The notes: a model not told the origin generated them from the sequence alone. Counted from the first letter of the stretch, positions 1-7,379 are shown. The stretch: 64,000 nt of DNA from Rubrivirga sp046845755 (GCF_046845755.1 NZ_CP177357.1:992001-1056000); one strand, 5' to 3'. Program-made: numbers and translations.

Positions 1-866
1 CGGAGGCCCCCAAGCGGCTGATCAATGCGCTCCTGCCCATCGCCGTGCTCGTGGTCGGCGTCCTCGTCGGGCTGTGGATCACCGGGCGCGCGGCGGTCCT
101 GGAGGGCGGCGGCGAGATGACCATCAAGAACGTGATCGGCGAGGCCAACTCGTACACGGCCATGATGTGGGCGTCGCTGGCGTCGGTCGTCGTGGCCGTC
201 GCGCTGTCCGTCGGGCAGGGGATCTTGTCGCTGGAGCAGGCCATGGAGGCGTGGTTCGCGGGGATGCGCTCGATGCTGCTGGCGATCATCATCCTGATCC
301 TGGCGTGGTCGCTCTCGAACGTCAACGACGCGCTCGGCACCTCGCAGTGGCTCATCGACCGGCTGTCGGGCACGCTGTCGCCCGGCATCGTCCCGGCGCT
401 GGTGTTCCTGCTGGCCGCCGCGACCGCCTTCGCGACGGGCTCGTCGTGGGGCACGATGGGGATCCTGATGCCGCTCGTCATCCCGCTCGCGTGGGGCGTG
501 CTCGCCGCCGACGGCCTGCACACGACGGGCGACTACACGCACATCATCTACTCGACCGTCAGCGCTGTGCTCGCGGGCTCGGTCTGGGGCGACCACTGCT
601 CGCCGATCTCCGACACGACGATCCTGTCGTCGCTGGCGTCGCAGTGCGACCACATCGACCACGTCCGGACCCAGCTCCCGTACGCGATGACGGTCGGTGT
701 CGTGGCCCTCCTGCTCGGCACGCTGCCGACGGGCTACAACGTGCCGTGGTGGGTGATGATGCCGATCTGCGCGGCCGTGCTGTTCGCCGTGGTCCGCTTC
801 GTCGGCGAGCCCGTTGACGACCCCGAGGCAGTCGCGGAGGCGCCCGAAGGGACGCTCGTTGGGTAG
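1..866 (+). CDS. nhaC: Na+/H+ antiporter, NhaC family (C-terminal part)
   Basis: The frame is open to the left edge (first full codon at 3), so the start lies outside the window and 287 residues are visible. They hold about six hydrophobic membrane segments. The conserved block GSVWGDHCSPISDTTILSS (about residue 190 of the visible part) and the preceding SSWGTMGILMPL block are hallmarks of NhaC-type antiporters, which exchange Na+ for H+ across the inner membrane. The short tail after the last segment is acidic. The stop TAG is at 864-866. It stands alone: the next gene is 360 bp downstream. Family assignment is firm; ion preference is not shown by sequence. Confidence 0.9.
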   Translation, partial: EAPKRLINALLPIAVLVVGVLVGLWITGRAAVLEGGGEMTIKNVIGEANSYTAMMWASLASVVVAVALSVGQGILSLEQAMEAWFAGMRSMLLAIIILILAWSLSNVNDALGTSQWLIDRLSGTLSPGIVPALVFLLAAATAFATGSSWGTMGILMPLVIPLAWGVLAADGLHTTGDYTHIIYSTVSAVLAGSVWGDHCSPISDTTILSSLASQCDHIDHVRTQLPYAMTVGVVALLLGTLPTGYNVPWWVMMPICAAVLFAVVRFVGEPVDDPEAVAEAPEGTLVG

Positions 867-1227
867 GGACACCCCGCCGGCGCGTCCCTTAGGCGGTGCC
901 GAGCCCTGTCACAGGACGGCAGAGGGATTTCCCAGGCCTGCAACGCCTCTGGGTAGGCCTGCAACGGCATTTCCAAGGCCTGCAGGGGCCGTTTCCAGGC
1001 TCGCGCGAGCCGTTTTGAGGGACGCAGTGACCCCGATTAGGGATTTGCCCCCACTTTGCGTGCCGTCGGTGCTTGCGGCCGGTGCCCGCGAGCCGCTCCG
1101 GAGGCGCGTCGGGGGCGGTCGCGCGTGGGAAGTCCGGGAGCGCCAGCCTCCTGTCCGGTCGCCGGCGGCAGGATCGGGGCTGCGCCGTCGGGCGGAACCG
1201 GCCGCCGGCCGTCGCCGTCGCCCAGCG
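867..1227. other. Intergenic stretch holding a 21-bp repeat block
   Basis: 361 bp between the antiporter and the pseudouridine synthase. A frame is open across it on the plus strand, but its translation is Arg/Pro/Ala-rich low-complexity sequence without family features, and the downstream enzyme aligns only from 1228. The only structure seen is the 21-bp repeat at 913-1017. No convincing -10 element was found close to 1228. Confidence 0.6.
913..1017 (+). repeat. Five imperfect 21-bp tandem repeats
   Basis: Units run 913-933, 934-954, 955-975, 976-996 and 997-1017, each starting AGG. Units two to four begin AGGCCTGCA, and most end in a T/C-rich block such as ATTTCC or GTTTCC. The first and last units are more diverged. 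Because 21 is a multiple of three, an open frame crosses the block with a 7-residue period, but neighbouring sequence does not look coding. The function is unknown. Confidence 0.75.
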
Positions 1228-1929
1228 GTGACCCCGCTCTACCTCGACAACCACTTGCTCGTCGTCTCGAAGCCGCCCGGGATGCTGGCGCAGGGCGACA
1301 TCACCGGCGACACCGACGTGGTGACGTGGGCGAAGGCGTTCCTCAAGGAGCGCTTCGACAAGCCCGGCAACGTCTTCGTCGGGCTCGTCCACCGGCTCGA
1401 CCGGCCGACCTCGGGCGTGCTCGCGCTGGCGCGGACCTCGAAGGCGGCGGGGCGGCTCAGCGAGCAGTTCCGCCAGCGGGCTCCCGAGAAGCGCTACCTC
1501 GCCGTCGTGGCGGGCCGGCTGCCCGACGCGGGCGAGGCCGTCGACGGGCTCGACGACTCGGGTACGAGCGTCCGGATCGTGCCCGCGGGCCGGGGCAAGC
1601 GGGCCATGCTCCGCTGGCGGACGCTCGCACGCGCAGGCGGACGCGCGCTCGTTGAGGTGACGCTGGAGACGGGCCGCAAGCACCAGATCCGCGCCCAGCT
1701 CGCGGCCCGCGGCGCGCCGATCCTGGGCGACCTCCGGTACGGGGAGGGCCCGCCGTTTGCCGACGGCCGCGGCATCGCGCTCCACGCGTGGTCGCTGGCG
1801 CTCGACCACCCGACGCGGCGCGAGCGGATGACGTTCGCGGCGCCGCCGCCGGACGCCTGGCGCGGCCTGTTCGACCGCGAGATCGCCCGGCTCGTCGCGA
1901 GCGCCCCTGCGATGCCGCAAGCGGGATAG
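1228..1929 (+). CDS. RluA-family pseudouridine synthase
   Basis: 233 residues. It converts uridine to pseudouridine in rRNA or tRNA. The catalytic motif HRLDRPTSG (about residues 57-65) carries the active-site Asp; KRYLAVV, the RKHQIRAQL block and GDLRYG follow in the family order. There is no N-terminal S4 domain, so this is the short RluA/TruC-like form and the substrate cannot be named. The GTG at 1228 was chosen because homology begins there (LYLDNHLLVVSKPPGML) and upstream sequence is low-complexity. The downstream gap holds palindromic repeats. Confidence 0.9.
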   Translation: MTPLYLDNHLLVVSKPPGMLAQGDITGDTDVVTWAKAFLKERFDKPGNVFVGLVHRLDRPTSGVLALARTSKAAGRLSEQFRQRAPEKRYLAVVAGRLPDAGEAVDGLDDSGTSVRIVPAGRGKRAMLRWRTLARAGGRALVEVTLETGRKHQIRAQLAARGAPILGDLRYGEGPPFADGRGIALHAWSLALDHPTRRERMTFAAPPPDAWRGLFDREIARLVASAPAMPQAG

Positions 1930-1960
1930 CGGGCCAGGGGGAGGCCTCTGTTTCTGGTCT

Positions 1961-1994
1961 CCCCTCCCAGACGGGAGGGGCCGGGGGAGGGTGA
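1961..1994 (+). repeat. REP-like palindrome 1
   Basis: An 8-bp perfect stem (1961-1968 with 1973-1980) closes a 4-base AGAC loop and is followed by a G-rich tail ending GGAGGGTGA. The same plan, stem plus GGGTGA, occurs in inverted orientation at 2081-2115. There is no T-run after the stem, so a terminator is less likely than a repetitive extragenic palindrome. Confidence 0.6.
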
Positions 1995-2080
1995 TCGGCT
2001 GGCGCCAGCTTGTGGGCTCGACGCCGCGAAGGCGACGGCGCTGCGGGGAGCACCGCCAGCCGGTAGGCGTGCGCTCGGTT

Positions 2081-2115
2081 CGCCCTCACCCTCTCCCTCC
2101 TCCAGAGGGAGAGGG
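2081..2115 (-). repeat. REP-like palindrome 2 (inverted to palindrome 1)
   Basis: An 11-bp perfect stem (2089-2099 with 2105-2115) around a CTCCA loop. Read on the minus strand the stem is followed by GGGTGA, as in palindrome 1, so the two form an inverted pair like the paired REPs of other bacteria. No RAYT transposase is present in the window. Confidence 0.6.
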
Positions 2116-2200
2116 GACGCACGGGGCAAGTGGCGGCATGTCCCGGACCTCTTCAATGACCTCGATTCGGCTTGCGCTCGCAAGCTGGTGCCACCACCTT

Positions 2201-2274
2201 CCGTCCCCCGTCCCCCGTCCCCCGTCCCCCGTCCCCCGTCCCCCGTCCCCCGTCCCCCGTCCCCCGTCCCCCGT
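2201..2274 (+). repeat. Heptamer array A: ten perfect CCCCCGT units before yceH
   Basis: Ten perfect 7-bp units fill 2205-2274, preceded by a partial unit. One base (C) separates the array from the ATG at 2276. The mRNA-sense strand is C-rich; the template strand carries ten G5 runs spaced by two bases, which could form G-quadruplexes. Confidence 0.97.
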
Positions 2275-2275
2275 C

Positions 2276-2929
2276 ATGTCCCGACCCACGCTCGACGCCA
2301 TCGAGGCCCGCGTCGCGGGCGCCCTCGCCGAAAAGGCGCTCGCCACGCCCGACCACTACCCGCTGACGACGAACGCCTTGGTCGCCGCGTGCAACCAGAA
2401 GTCGTCGCGCGAGCCGGTGACGGACTACTCGGAGCGCGAGGTGAAGGACGCCGCCGAGCGGCTGATGCGGCGCGGGCTTGCGGGGACCACGGCCGGGGCC
2501 GGCCACCGGGTCGCCAAGTTCCGGCACACCCTCGACCGCTCGCTCGACCTGTCGAAGCGCGAGCTGGCGGCGCTGTGCGTGTTGCTGCTGCGCGGGCCCC
2601 AGACGCCCGGCGAGATCCGCACGCGGACGGCCCGGCTCGCCGACTTTGCGAGCGTGTCGGACGCCGAGGAGGCGCTCTGGATGCTGGGCGACCGCGACGA
2701 CCCGCTCGTGGTGAAGCTCCCGCGCGAGCCGGGTCAGGCCGCCGACCGCTACGCGCACACGCTGTCGGGCGACGTGGAGCCGGCGCCGCTAGCAGAGGAC
2801 AGGAACGACGACGAGCATACCGTCCCCGTCGCGGGCGGGCCGACGCTGGCGGAGCGGGTCGCCGAATTGGAGGCGGAGGTCGAGGGGCTGCGGGCCGAGA
2901 TGGAGGCGTTCCGGGCGCAGTTCGAGTAG
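2276..2929 (+). CDS. yceH: YceH family (DUF480) protein
   Basis: 217 residues, the usual length of the family. The sequence has the DUF480 layout: an N-terminal winged-helix-like region with LTTNALVAACNQKSSREPV (about residues 26-44), a second helical region with ELAALCVLLLRGPQTPGEIR, and a C-terminal coiled-coil helix (LAERVAELEAEVEGLRAEM). The biochemical role of the family is unknown. The start is the only ATG that fits the family N-terminus; it lies one base from the CCCCCGT array, so there is no Shine-Dalgarno site. A variable repeat number would change leader length but not the protein. Confidence 0.88.
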   Translation: MSRPTLDAIEARVAGALAEKALATPDHYPLTTNALVAACNQKSSREPVTDYSEREVKDAAERLMRRGLAGTTAGAGHRVAKFRHTLDRSLDLSKRELAALCVLLLRGPQTPGEIRTRTARLADFASVSDAEEALWMLGDRDDPLVVKLPREPGQAADRYAHTLSGDVEPAPLAEDRNDDEHTVPVAGGPTLAERVAELEAEVEGLRAEMEAFRAQFE

Positions 2930-2966
2930 GGGAGAGGCTCCCCGCCGAGGCCCTTTGGAGAGGGGG

Positions 2967-2994
2967 CGGACGGCGGCGTCAGCGGGTCCGTCCG
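2967..2994 (+). terminator. Weak hairpin downstream of yceH
   Basis: A 7-bp stem (2967-2973 with 2988-2994) with a 14-base loop, 38 bp after the yceH stop. No T-run follows, so the assignment is tentative. Confidence 0.3.
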
Positions 2995-3058
2995 GATCGG
3001 CGCAAGAGACTGTCCCACAGGGATGTTCGTGTGACAGACAGGTGGCACCGGCGTGTCG

Positions 3059-3066
3059 CATCTTGG
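3059..3066 (+). promoter_or_regulatory. Candidate -10 element for the HhH protein gene
   Basis: CATCTTGG, one base from the TATCTTGG seen before nuoJ, lies 21 bases before the ATG at 3088. It fits the window-wide TAKCTTGCG-type motif except for the first base. Confidence 0.4.
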
Positions 3067-3087
3067 GCCACATTGACCTGAGATCCC

Positions 3088-3756
3088 ATGCTTCCGATCG
3101 GACCGACCAACATCGAACTCGCCGACGCGCTCGACCAGATGGGCGAGGTGCTCGTGCGCCAGGGCGAGCCGAACCCGTACCGCATCCAGGCCTACCTCCA
3201 GGCGGCCGCCATGGTGCGCGACCTCGACGAGCCCGTGGCCCGGCTCTACGGCGAGGGCGGGCGCGACGCGCTGACCGAGCTGCCCGGCATCGGGGTGAGC
3301 CTGGCCCACCACCTCGCGCAGTACATCGAGACGGGCCGGATCGGCCTGCGCGACCGGCTCCTCCGAACGAGCGACCCGGCGGCCCTGCTGGCGACCGTCC
3401 CCGGCGTCAGCGACCGGCTCGCGCAGCGGCTCGTCGACGAGCTCGGCATCGAGTCGCTGGCGGACCTCGAGCGCGCGGCGCACGACGGGCGGCTGATGTC
3501 GCTCGACGGCGTCGGGCCCCGGCGGACCGAGGCGATCCGGCTCCAGCTCAACTCGATCTTGAACCGCTCGGCGCGTCGCCGCGCCCGTCGCCTGCGCCGC
3601 CAGGTGGCGCAGCTGGCGGCCGTCCAGCGCCGGGCCGAGATCGCCAGCGAGCACGCGGCCGAGGCGGTCGCCGAGGCGTCCGAGCCCGCCGCCCCGGTCG
3701 CCGAGGAGCGCCCGGTCGCGACGATCTACTCGCTCTTCCCGCCCGCGGCGGCGTAG
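3088..3756 (+). CDS. Helix-hairpin-helix DNA-binding protein, PolX N-terminal type
   Basis: 222 residues. Residues 7-75 match the lyase/8-kDa-like domain at the start of family X DNA polymerases (LADALDQMGEVLVRQGEPNP, then YRIQAYLQAA and LPGIGVSLAHHLAQYI). Two more HhH-like segments follow (VPGVSDRLAQRLVDELG and LDGVGPRRTEAIR, about residues 110-155). The polymerase palm and the PHP domain are missing. The tail is Arg-rich and then Ala/Glu-rich. Non-specific or gap DNA binding is inferred; it could serve in repair or be a remnant of a PolX gene kept as a DNA-binding protein. The stop is followed one base later by a degenerate heptamer array. Confidence 0.75.
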   Translation: MLPIGPTNIELADALDQMGEVLVRQGEPNPYRIQAYLQAAAMVRDLDEPVARLYGEGGRDALTELPGIGVSLAHHLAQYIETGRIGLRDRLLRTSDPAALLATVPGVSDRLAQRLVDELGIESLADLERAAHDGRLMSLDGVGPRRTEAIRLQLNSILNRSARRRARRLRRQVAQLAAVQRRAEIASEHAAEAVAEASEPAAPVAEERPVATIYSLFPPAAA

Positions 3757-3757
3757 C

Positions 3758-3785
3758 GGGGGACGACGGACCGGGGACCGCGGAC
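3758..3785 (+). repeat. Heptamer array G: four NNNGGAC units after a stop codon
   Basis: The units GGGGGAC, GACGGAC, CGGGGAC and CGCGGAC begin one base after the HhH gene stop. They are a degenerate version of the GGGGGAC array unit and pair as an inverted repeat with 3912-3946. Confidence 0.8.
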
Positions 3786-3911
3786 GGCGCGGCCCACCTC
3801 GGCAGGAGCGCCGGAGTGGGCCGTTGCCGGGCGGCGTCACTCCGTGATCGAGAACGACGCGTCTCCGTCGCGGTGGGATCGGCTGACCATCTGGGGCGGA
3901 GGTGTGCTCTT

Positions 3912-3946
3912 GCGGTCTGTGGTCCGCCGTCTGCGGTCCCCGCCTC
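3912..3946 (-). repeat. Heptamer array H: degenerate units abutting the DUF72 stop
   Basis: Five 7-bp steps in plus orientation (GCGGTCT, GTGGTCC, GCCGTCT, GCGGTCC, CCGCCTC). Read with the DUF72 gene on the minus strand they are CGGGGAC, CGCAGAC, GGCGGAC, CACAGAC, and begin immediately after its stop codon. A stretch of 18 bases matches array G in inverted orientation with one mismatch. Confidence 0.75.
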
Positions 3947-4999
3947 TCACGCGCCTCTCCGCTCCGCGAAGTCCAAAAACCGGTGCGCAAGCGTGCGCGC
4001 GAGGTCGGGCGTGTTGCCCCACGCGCGGTTGTTGCCGATGACGTTGAGGACGACGCCGGCCTCGGCAGCCTGGTGCATCAGCGCCGTCGTCTCGTCGATC
4101 ATCCGGCGCGCGGCGGCCGTGTCGCTCAGTCCGGCGGCCGGGCCGTCGAAGGGGTACGCCAGCCGCCACGAGGTCGCGTAGTCCATGTCGCGCGGCTGGA
4201 CGAGCCGGACGATGGCCTCGCCGGACGCCGACGTGAACCGCTTGCCGGCGAGCGCCCATTGGTCGATCAGCGGCGGGAGCCACTGCCACTGCGAAAAGCA
4301 GAACCCGAGGTCGCGGTTTGCCAGCCACTCGAGGTAGGCGGGCGAGAGCTGGTGCGCCGAGCGGACCTCGAGGTGGTACGGCGCCTCCGGGACCTCGGAG
4401 ATGAACCGGTCCCACTCGGCCACGAACGCGTCGGGCGGCGGGCTCTCGGCCGCCCGCTCGTACGACTGCTCCAGGAGGACCCCCGCCAGCTTAACGCCCA
4501 GCTTGTTCTGGGCGGGAATCAGAAACCGGGACGTAAACGCCTCCGCATCCAAAAAGTCCGGGTTCTCGACGTACTGGAACCGGCCGTCGACCTTGCGGCG
4601 GAGCTTGCGGGCGAGAAACTGTTGGGGCGCCTTGAGCACAAACCGGGCGTTCGCCGGCGAGGCGTCGGCGTAGTGCTCGAGCGTGAACAGGTTCGACGAC
4701 GGCTTGCCGGTCGCCTCCAAGAGGGGCCGGTAAAACGTGAAGTCGATCTCCAGCACCCCGAAGTGCTGGAAGTAGTCTTCGACGGACGCGACGGGCAGGA
4801 GGCGCTCCTCGAAGGGCTGGCCGCCGACGTTCTTTTTGCGGGTCGTCACCTCGCCGGCCCACACGTCGCGGGGGTAGACCTGGTCGATCCACGCCGCATA
4901 GCGGTCGGAGGCCGACCCGAAGCGGAGCACGGGGTGGATGCGGCGGAGGTCGAAGCGGTCGGCCTCGGCGCGGCGGTCGGCGACGGGGCGGGGCGTCAC
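3947..4999 (-). CDS. DUF72 (YecE-like) domain protein
   Basis: 350 residues, longer than the typical 240-300. DUF72 proteins adopt a TIM-barrel fold and have no assigned reaction. Features seen: the early FGSASDRYAAWIDQVYP and YFQHFGVLEIDFTFYRPL (the conserved YF..F..vEin.TFY block, about residues 73-92), FVLKAPQQF, LLEQSYERA, and the HLEVRSAHQLSPAYLEWLA region. Its ATG overlaps the stop of the upstream flippase-like gene by four bases (ATGA), so the two are co-transcribed and probably translationally coupled. Confidence 0.85.
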   Translation of the reverse strand: MTPRPVADRRAEADRFDLRRIHPVLRFGSASDRYAAWIDQVYPRDVWAGEVTTRKKNVGGQPFEERLLPVASVEDYFQHFGVLEIDFTFYRPLLEATGKPSSNLFTLEHYADASPANARFVLKAPQQFLARKLRRKVDGRFQYVENPDFLDAEAFTSRFLIPAQNKLGVKLAGVLLEQSYERAAESPPPDAFVAEWDRFISEVPEAPYHLEVRSAHQLSPAYLEWLANRDLGFCFSQWQWLPPLIDQWALAGKRFTSASGEAIVRLVQPRDMDYATSWRLAYPFDGPAAGLSDTAAARRMIDETTALMHQAAEAGVVLNVIGNNRAWGNTPDLARTLAHRFLDFAERRGA

Positions 5000-6123
5000 G
5001 GGGCGTCGGCCCCGTCGGGCCGGGGTGCGGACACGTCAGGGAGGATGGGATCGTCGGGCTCGGCGGGTGGCGTCTCGCCCGCGAGCAGGGAGCGCACGGC
5101 GCCGCCGGCCACGAACAGGCCGAGCGTCAGCACGCCGTAGTAGGCGACGGCCCGCCACGCGAGCAGGGCCGGGCCGCCGTAGCCCGAGGGCAGGAGCGGC
5201 GCGAGATACAGCATGTAGAGCGCCTCGATACCGCCCGACCCGCCCGGCGTCGGCATCGCGAGCCCCGCCAGCCACAGCCCGGCCGTCCGCATCACGAACA
5301 GGACGTGCCGGAACTCGCGCCAGAAGCTGAGGGCGACCAGGAAGACGATCCCGTAGCGGCCGGTCCAGTACAAGATCGTGTAGCCGGCGCCCTGGAGGTA
5401 GAACGACAGCGGCTGCCCCCGGAGCACGGTCGCCTGCTGGCGGAGCTTGCGGGTCTCCCGGCGGACGGTGTCCTCGAAGCGCCGGAGCCATCGGAACTGC
5501 ACGATCCGGTTGGCGACGCGCTCCAGCACGTCCGGGCGGAACAGTGTCGCGTACGCGAAGAAGCCGATGTAGATCAGCATCCCGCCGAGGTAGGCGGCGA
5601 CCGTCCCGATGCCCGCGGCGCCGAGCGCCGTTGGGAAGACGGGGATCCAGATGGCTGAGACGTACAGCGTCACGATCAGGATCGCGAACCACAGCTGGTC
5701 CATCAGCATCGTGAACAGCATGACGGCCGTGATCTGGCCGTACGCGACGCCGTTCTCCTTGGCGATAAAAAAGGCCGCGAACGGCGCCCCGCCCATCGCC
5801 GACGGCGTGACGGCGCTCATAAAGTCCCACGTGAGCTGGGCCCGCAAGCCGCCGACCGCCGTCAACGTGCCCCGGCTGACGTGGCGCAGGCGCAGGCCGC
5901 CGGCCGTGATCTGCAGCATCAGCGCCCCGATGGCGAGCGCGAAAATGTCGGGCCGGAACGTGCTCCGGACCGTCGCGAACGCGCCGGGCTCGTACGTCAG
6001 CCACAGGATGACGCCGACGGCGCCCAGGCTGAGGGCGACCGGCACCAGCAGGTCCCGCTTGCGGAGCCGCCGCGCGGGTGGGGCCGGGGCCGACGGAGAG
6101 GGGAGGGGAGCCGGGACGTCCAT
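4996..6123 (-). CDS. Flippase-like integral membrane protein (LPG synthase TM / UPF0104 family)
   Basis: 375 residues with about eight membrane segments. The family includes the membrane part of lysylphosphatidylglycerol synthase and glycan/lipid flippase-like proteins. The signature segments are SAVTPSAMGGAPFAAFFIAK (about residues 105-124) and the late PTPGGSGGIEALY (about 296-308). No cytoplasmic aminoacyltransferase domain is present, so it does not make lysyl-PG by itself; lipid translocation is inferred from the family. The N-terminus is Pro-rich and cytosolic, the C-terminus acidic. The -10 element TATCTTCG ends 7 bases before the ATG, which suggests a leaderless mRNA shared with DUF72. 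Confidence 0.82.
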   Translation of the reverse strand: MDVPAPLPSPSAPAPPARRLRKRDLLVPVALSLGAVGVILWLTYEPGAFATVRSTFRPDIFALAIGALMLQITAGGLRLRHVSRGTLTAVGGLRAQLTWDFMSAVTPSAMGGAPFAAFFIAKENGVAYGQITAVMLFTMLMDQLWFAILIVTLYVSAIWIPVFPTALGAAGIGTVAAYLGGMLIYIGFFAYATLFRPDVLERVANRIVQFRWLRRFEDTVRRETRKLRQQATVLRGQPLSFYLQGAGYTILYWTGRYGIVFLVALSFWREFRHVLFVMRTAGLWLAGLAMPTPGGSGGIEALYMLYLAPLLPSGYGGPALLAWRAVAYYGVLTLGLFVAGGAVRSLLAGETPPAEPDDPILPDVSAPRPDGADAP

Positions 6124-6130
6124 GCGCTCG

Positions 6131-6138
6131 CGAAGATA
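6131..6138 (-). promoter_or_regulatory. -10 element of the flippase-like/DUF72 operon
   Basis: TATCTTCG on the minus strand, five of six fixed positions of the Bacteroidota TANNTTTG element. Only seven bases separate it from the ATG, so transcription should begin at or next to the start codon. Confidence 0.55.
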
Positions 6139-6360
6139 GACGGCCGCTACCCGGCGCCCCGCACCGGGGGTGCGCGCGTCGGCGAATCGCCGGTGGATCC
6201 GTTGCGCGGGGCGCCGGGGAGACGAAGAGAGTGCGAGAACCCGGCCCGCCGGGGCGCGCCAGACGGCCCGCGCAGGGCGTCGGATCCGATCCGGCCGGGC
6301 GGCATCGGAGGGGCGCGGCGCTCGGTCGCCACCCGGTTGTCCGCGACGCGCGGGGGCCGG

Positions 6361-6368
6361 TATCTTGG
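6361..6368 (+). promoter_or_regulatory. -10 element of the nuoJ-nuoN block
   Basis: TATCTTGG followed by CGG, 55 bases before the nuoJ start. It is the best TANNTTNG match in the 299-bp gap between the divergent flippase-like and nuoJ genes. The rest of this gap (6139-6360) is GC-rich and shows no other signal. Confidence 0.5.
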
Positions 6369-6422
6369 CGGTCCCTCTGCGGGCGACGACGCCCGGCCTC
6401 GGCCTCCCTCACCCGACCCTTC

Positions 6423-7016
6423 GTGGAAGCCTTTCTCTTTTTCGTGTTCGCCGTGTTCGCGGTGGCCGGCGCCGTCGGCATGCTCGTCTCGCGGAGCCCC
6501 GTCGCCAGCGCCCTGTGGATGGTGACGACGATGCTCGCCATCGCGTGCCTCTACCTGTCGCTCAACGCCGCCTTTATCGGCATCGTGCAGGTGCTGGTCT
6601 ACGCCGGGGCCATCATGGTCCTGTTCCTGTTCGTCATCATGCTCCTCAACCTGGAGCAGACGCCCCGGCTGAGCGCGGTCACGTGGCCCCGGGCCGCCGC
6701 CTTCGTCGGCGCCGTCGGCGTGCTGGCGCTCTTGCTGACGGCCGTCGCCGGACAGGTCGACCTGCTCCCGGACCCGACCGCCACCGAGGTAGCCGTGGTC
6801 GACCCGGCCGGCCCGGCCGTCGTCGTCGGCCCCGACGGCGAGGCCGTGGTTGTCGAGCCCGGCGAGGCCGCGCTCGTGCCTCTCGACCCGACGTCGGTCG
6901 AGAACCTGGGCATCGCGCTGCTGACGCGGCACGCGTTCACCCTCGAGATCATCGGGGCCCTGCTGCTGGCGGCCACCATCGGCGCCGTCCTCCTCGCCAA
7001 AAAGCGCTTCGTGTAG
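6423..7016 (+). CDS. nuoJ: NADH-quinone oxidoreductase subunit J
   Basis: 197 residues, a membrane-arm subunit of complex I. Five hydrophobic segments; the third (IVQVLVYAGAIMVLFLFVIM) is the strongly conserved NuoJ helix with the pi-bulge region. Between segments four and five there is an extra loop of about 50 residues, rich in Val, Pro, Asp and Glu (about residues 115-165), longer than in typical NuoJ. The GTG at 6423 is chosen because it starts the first membrane helix directly; no ATG is available. First gene of nuoJ-K-L-M-nhaD-pcd-nuoN. Confidence 0.93.
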   Translation: MEAFLFFVFAVFAVAGAVGMLVSRSPVASALWMVTTMLAIACLYLSLNAAFIGIVQVLVYAGAIMVLFLFVIMLLNLEQTPRLSAVTWPRAAAFVGAVGVLALLLTAVAGQVDLLPDPTATEVAVVDPAGPAVVVGPDGEAVVVEPGEAALVPLDPTSVENLGIALLTRHAFTLEIIGALLLAATIGAVLLAKKRFV

Positions 7017-7047
7017 AGGTTGTCGGCCGCGAGCCCCCGGGGCCCTG

Positions 7048-7082
7048 CCGAACACCGATCCCCGACAACCGACACCCGAATG
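7048..7082 (+). repeat. Heptamer array F: five CCGANNN units running into the nuoK ATG
   Basis: CCGA recurs every seven bases at 7048, 7055, 7062, 7069 and 7076. In the last unit the remaining three bases are the ATG of nuoK. The three variable bases are A/C/T-rich, so the leader is almost free of G. Confidence 0.75.
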
Positions 7083-7379
7083 GACCTCACCTGGTACCTC
7101 TCGCTGAGCGCCGTGCTCTTCACCATCGGCGTGCTCGGCGTGCTGCTCCGGCGCAACGTGATCGTCGTGTTCCTGAGCATCGAGCTGATGCTGAACGCGG
7201 TCAACCTGACGCTCGTCGCCTTCAGCCAGGCCTTCGGCGACGTCGACGGCCAGATCCTGGTCTTCTTTGTGATGAGCGTGGCCGCCGCCGAGGCCGCCGT
7301 CGGGCTCGCGATCGTGATCGCCATGTTCCGCAACAAGCTCACCGTCAACATCGACGAGCTGCGCCTTTTCCGCGGCTGA
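7080..7379 (+). CDS. nuoK: NADH-quinone oxidoreductase subunit K
   Basis: 99 residues and three membrane helices, the normal size of NuoK (MrpC-like). The two membrane Glu residues used for proton translocation are visible in FLSIELMLNAVNL (about residue 36) and AAAEAAVGLAIVIAMFRN (about residue 70). The ATG at 7080 fits the family start; an upstream in-frame GTG would add 20 residues of repeat-derived sequence. It follows nuoJ by 63 bp. Confidence 0.95.
   Translation: MDLTWYLSLSAVLFTIGVLGVLLRRNVIVVFLSIELMLNAVNLTLVAFSQAFGDVDGQILVFFVMSVAAAEAAVGLAIVIAMFRNKLTVNIDELRLFRG

Larger units (their letters stand above)
1930..2275. other. Intergenic stretch with REP-like palindromes and a heptamer array
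   Basis: 346 bp without a gene. From left to right it contains a GC-rich palindrome (1961-1980), a 12-bp perfect palindrome (1998-2009), a second long palindrome (2089-2115), a CTTGCG-CT-CGCAAG palindrome (2171-2184) and the (CCCCCGT) array (2201-2274) that ends one base before the yceH start codon. Confidence 0.8.

Noticed and set aside
814..1227. N-terminal extension of the pseudouridine synthase back to 814
   Set aside because: The upstream translation is Pro/Arg-rich, overlaps the antiporter gene and includes the 21-bp repeats; family similarity begins at 1228.
2201..2274. Heptamer arrays as CRISPR
   Set aside because: The units are 7 bp with no spacers, and no cas genes are present.
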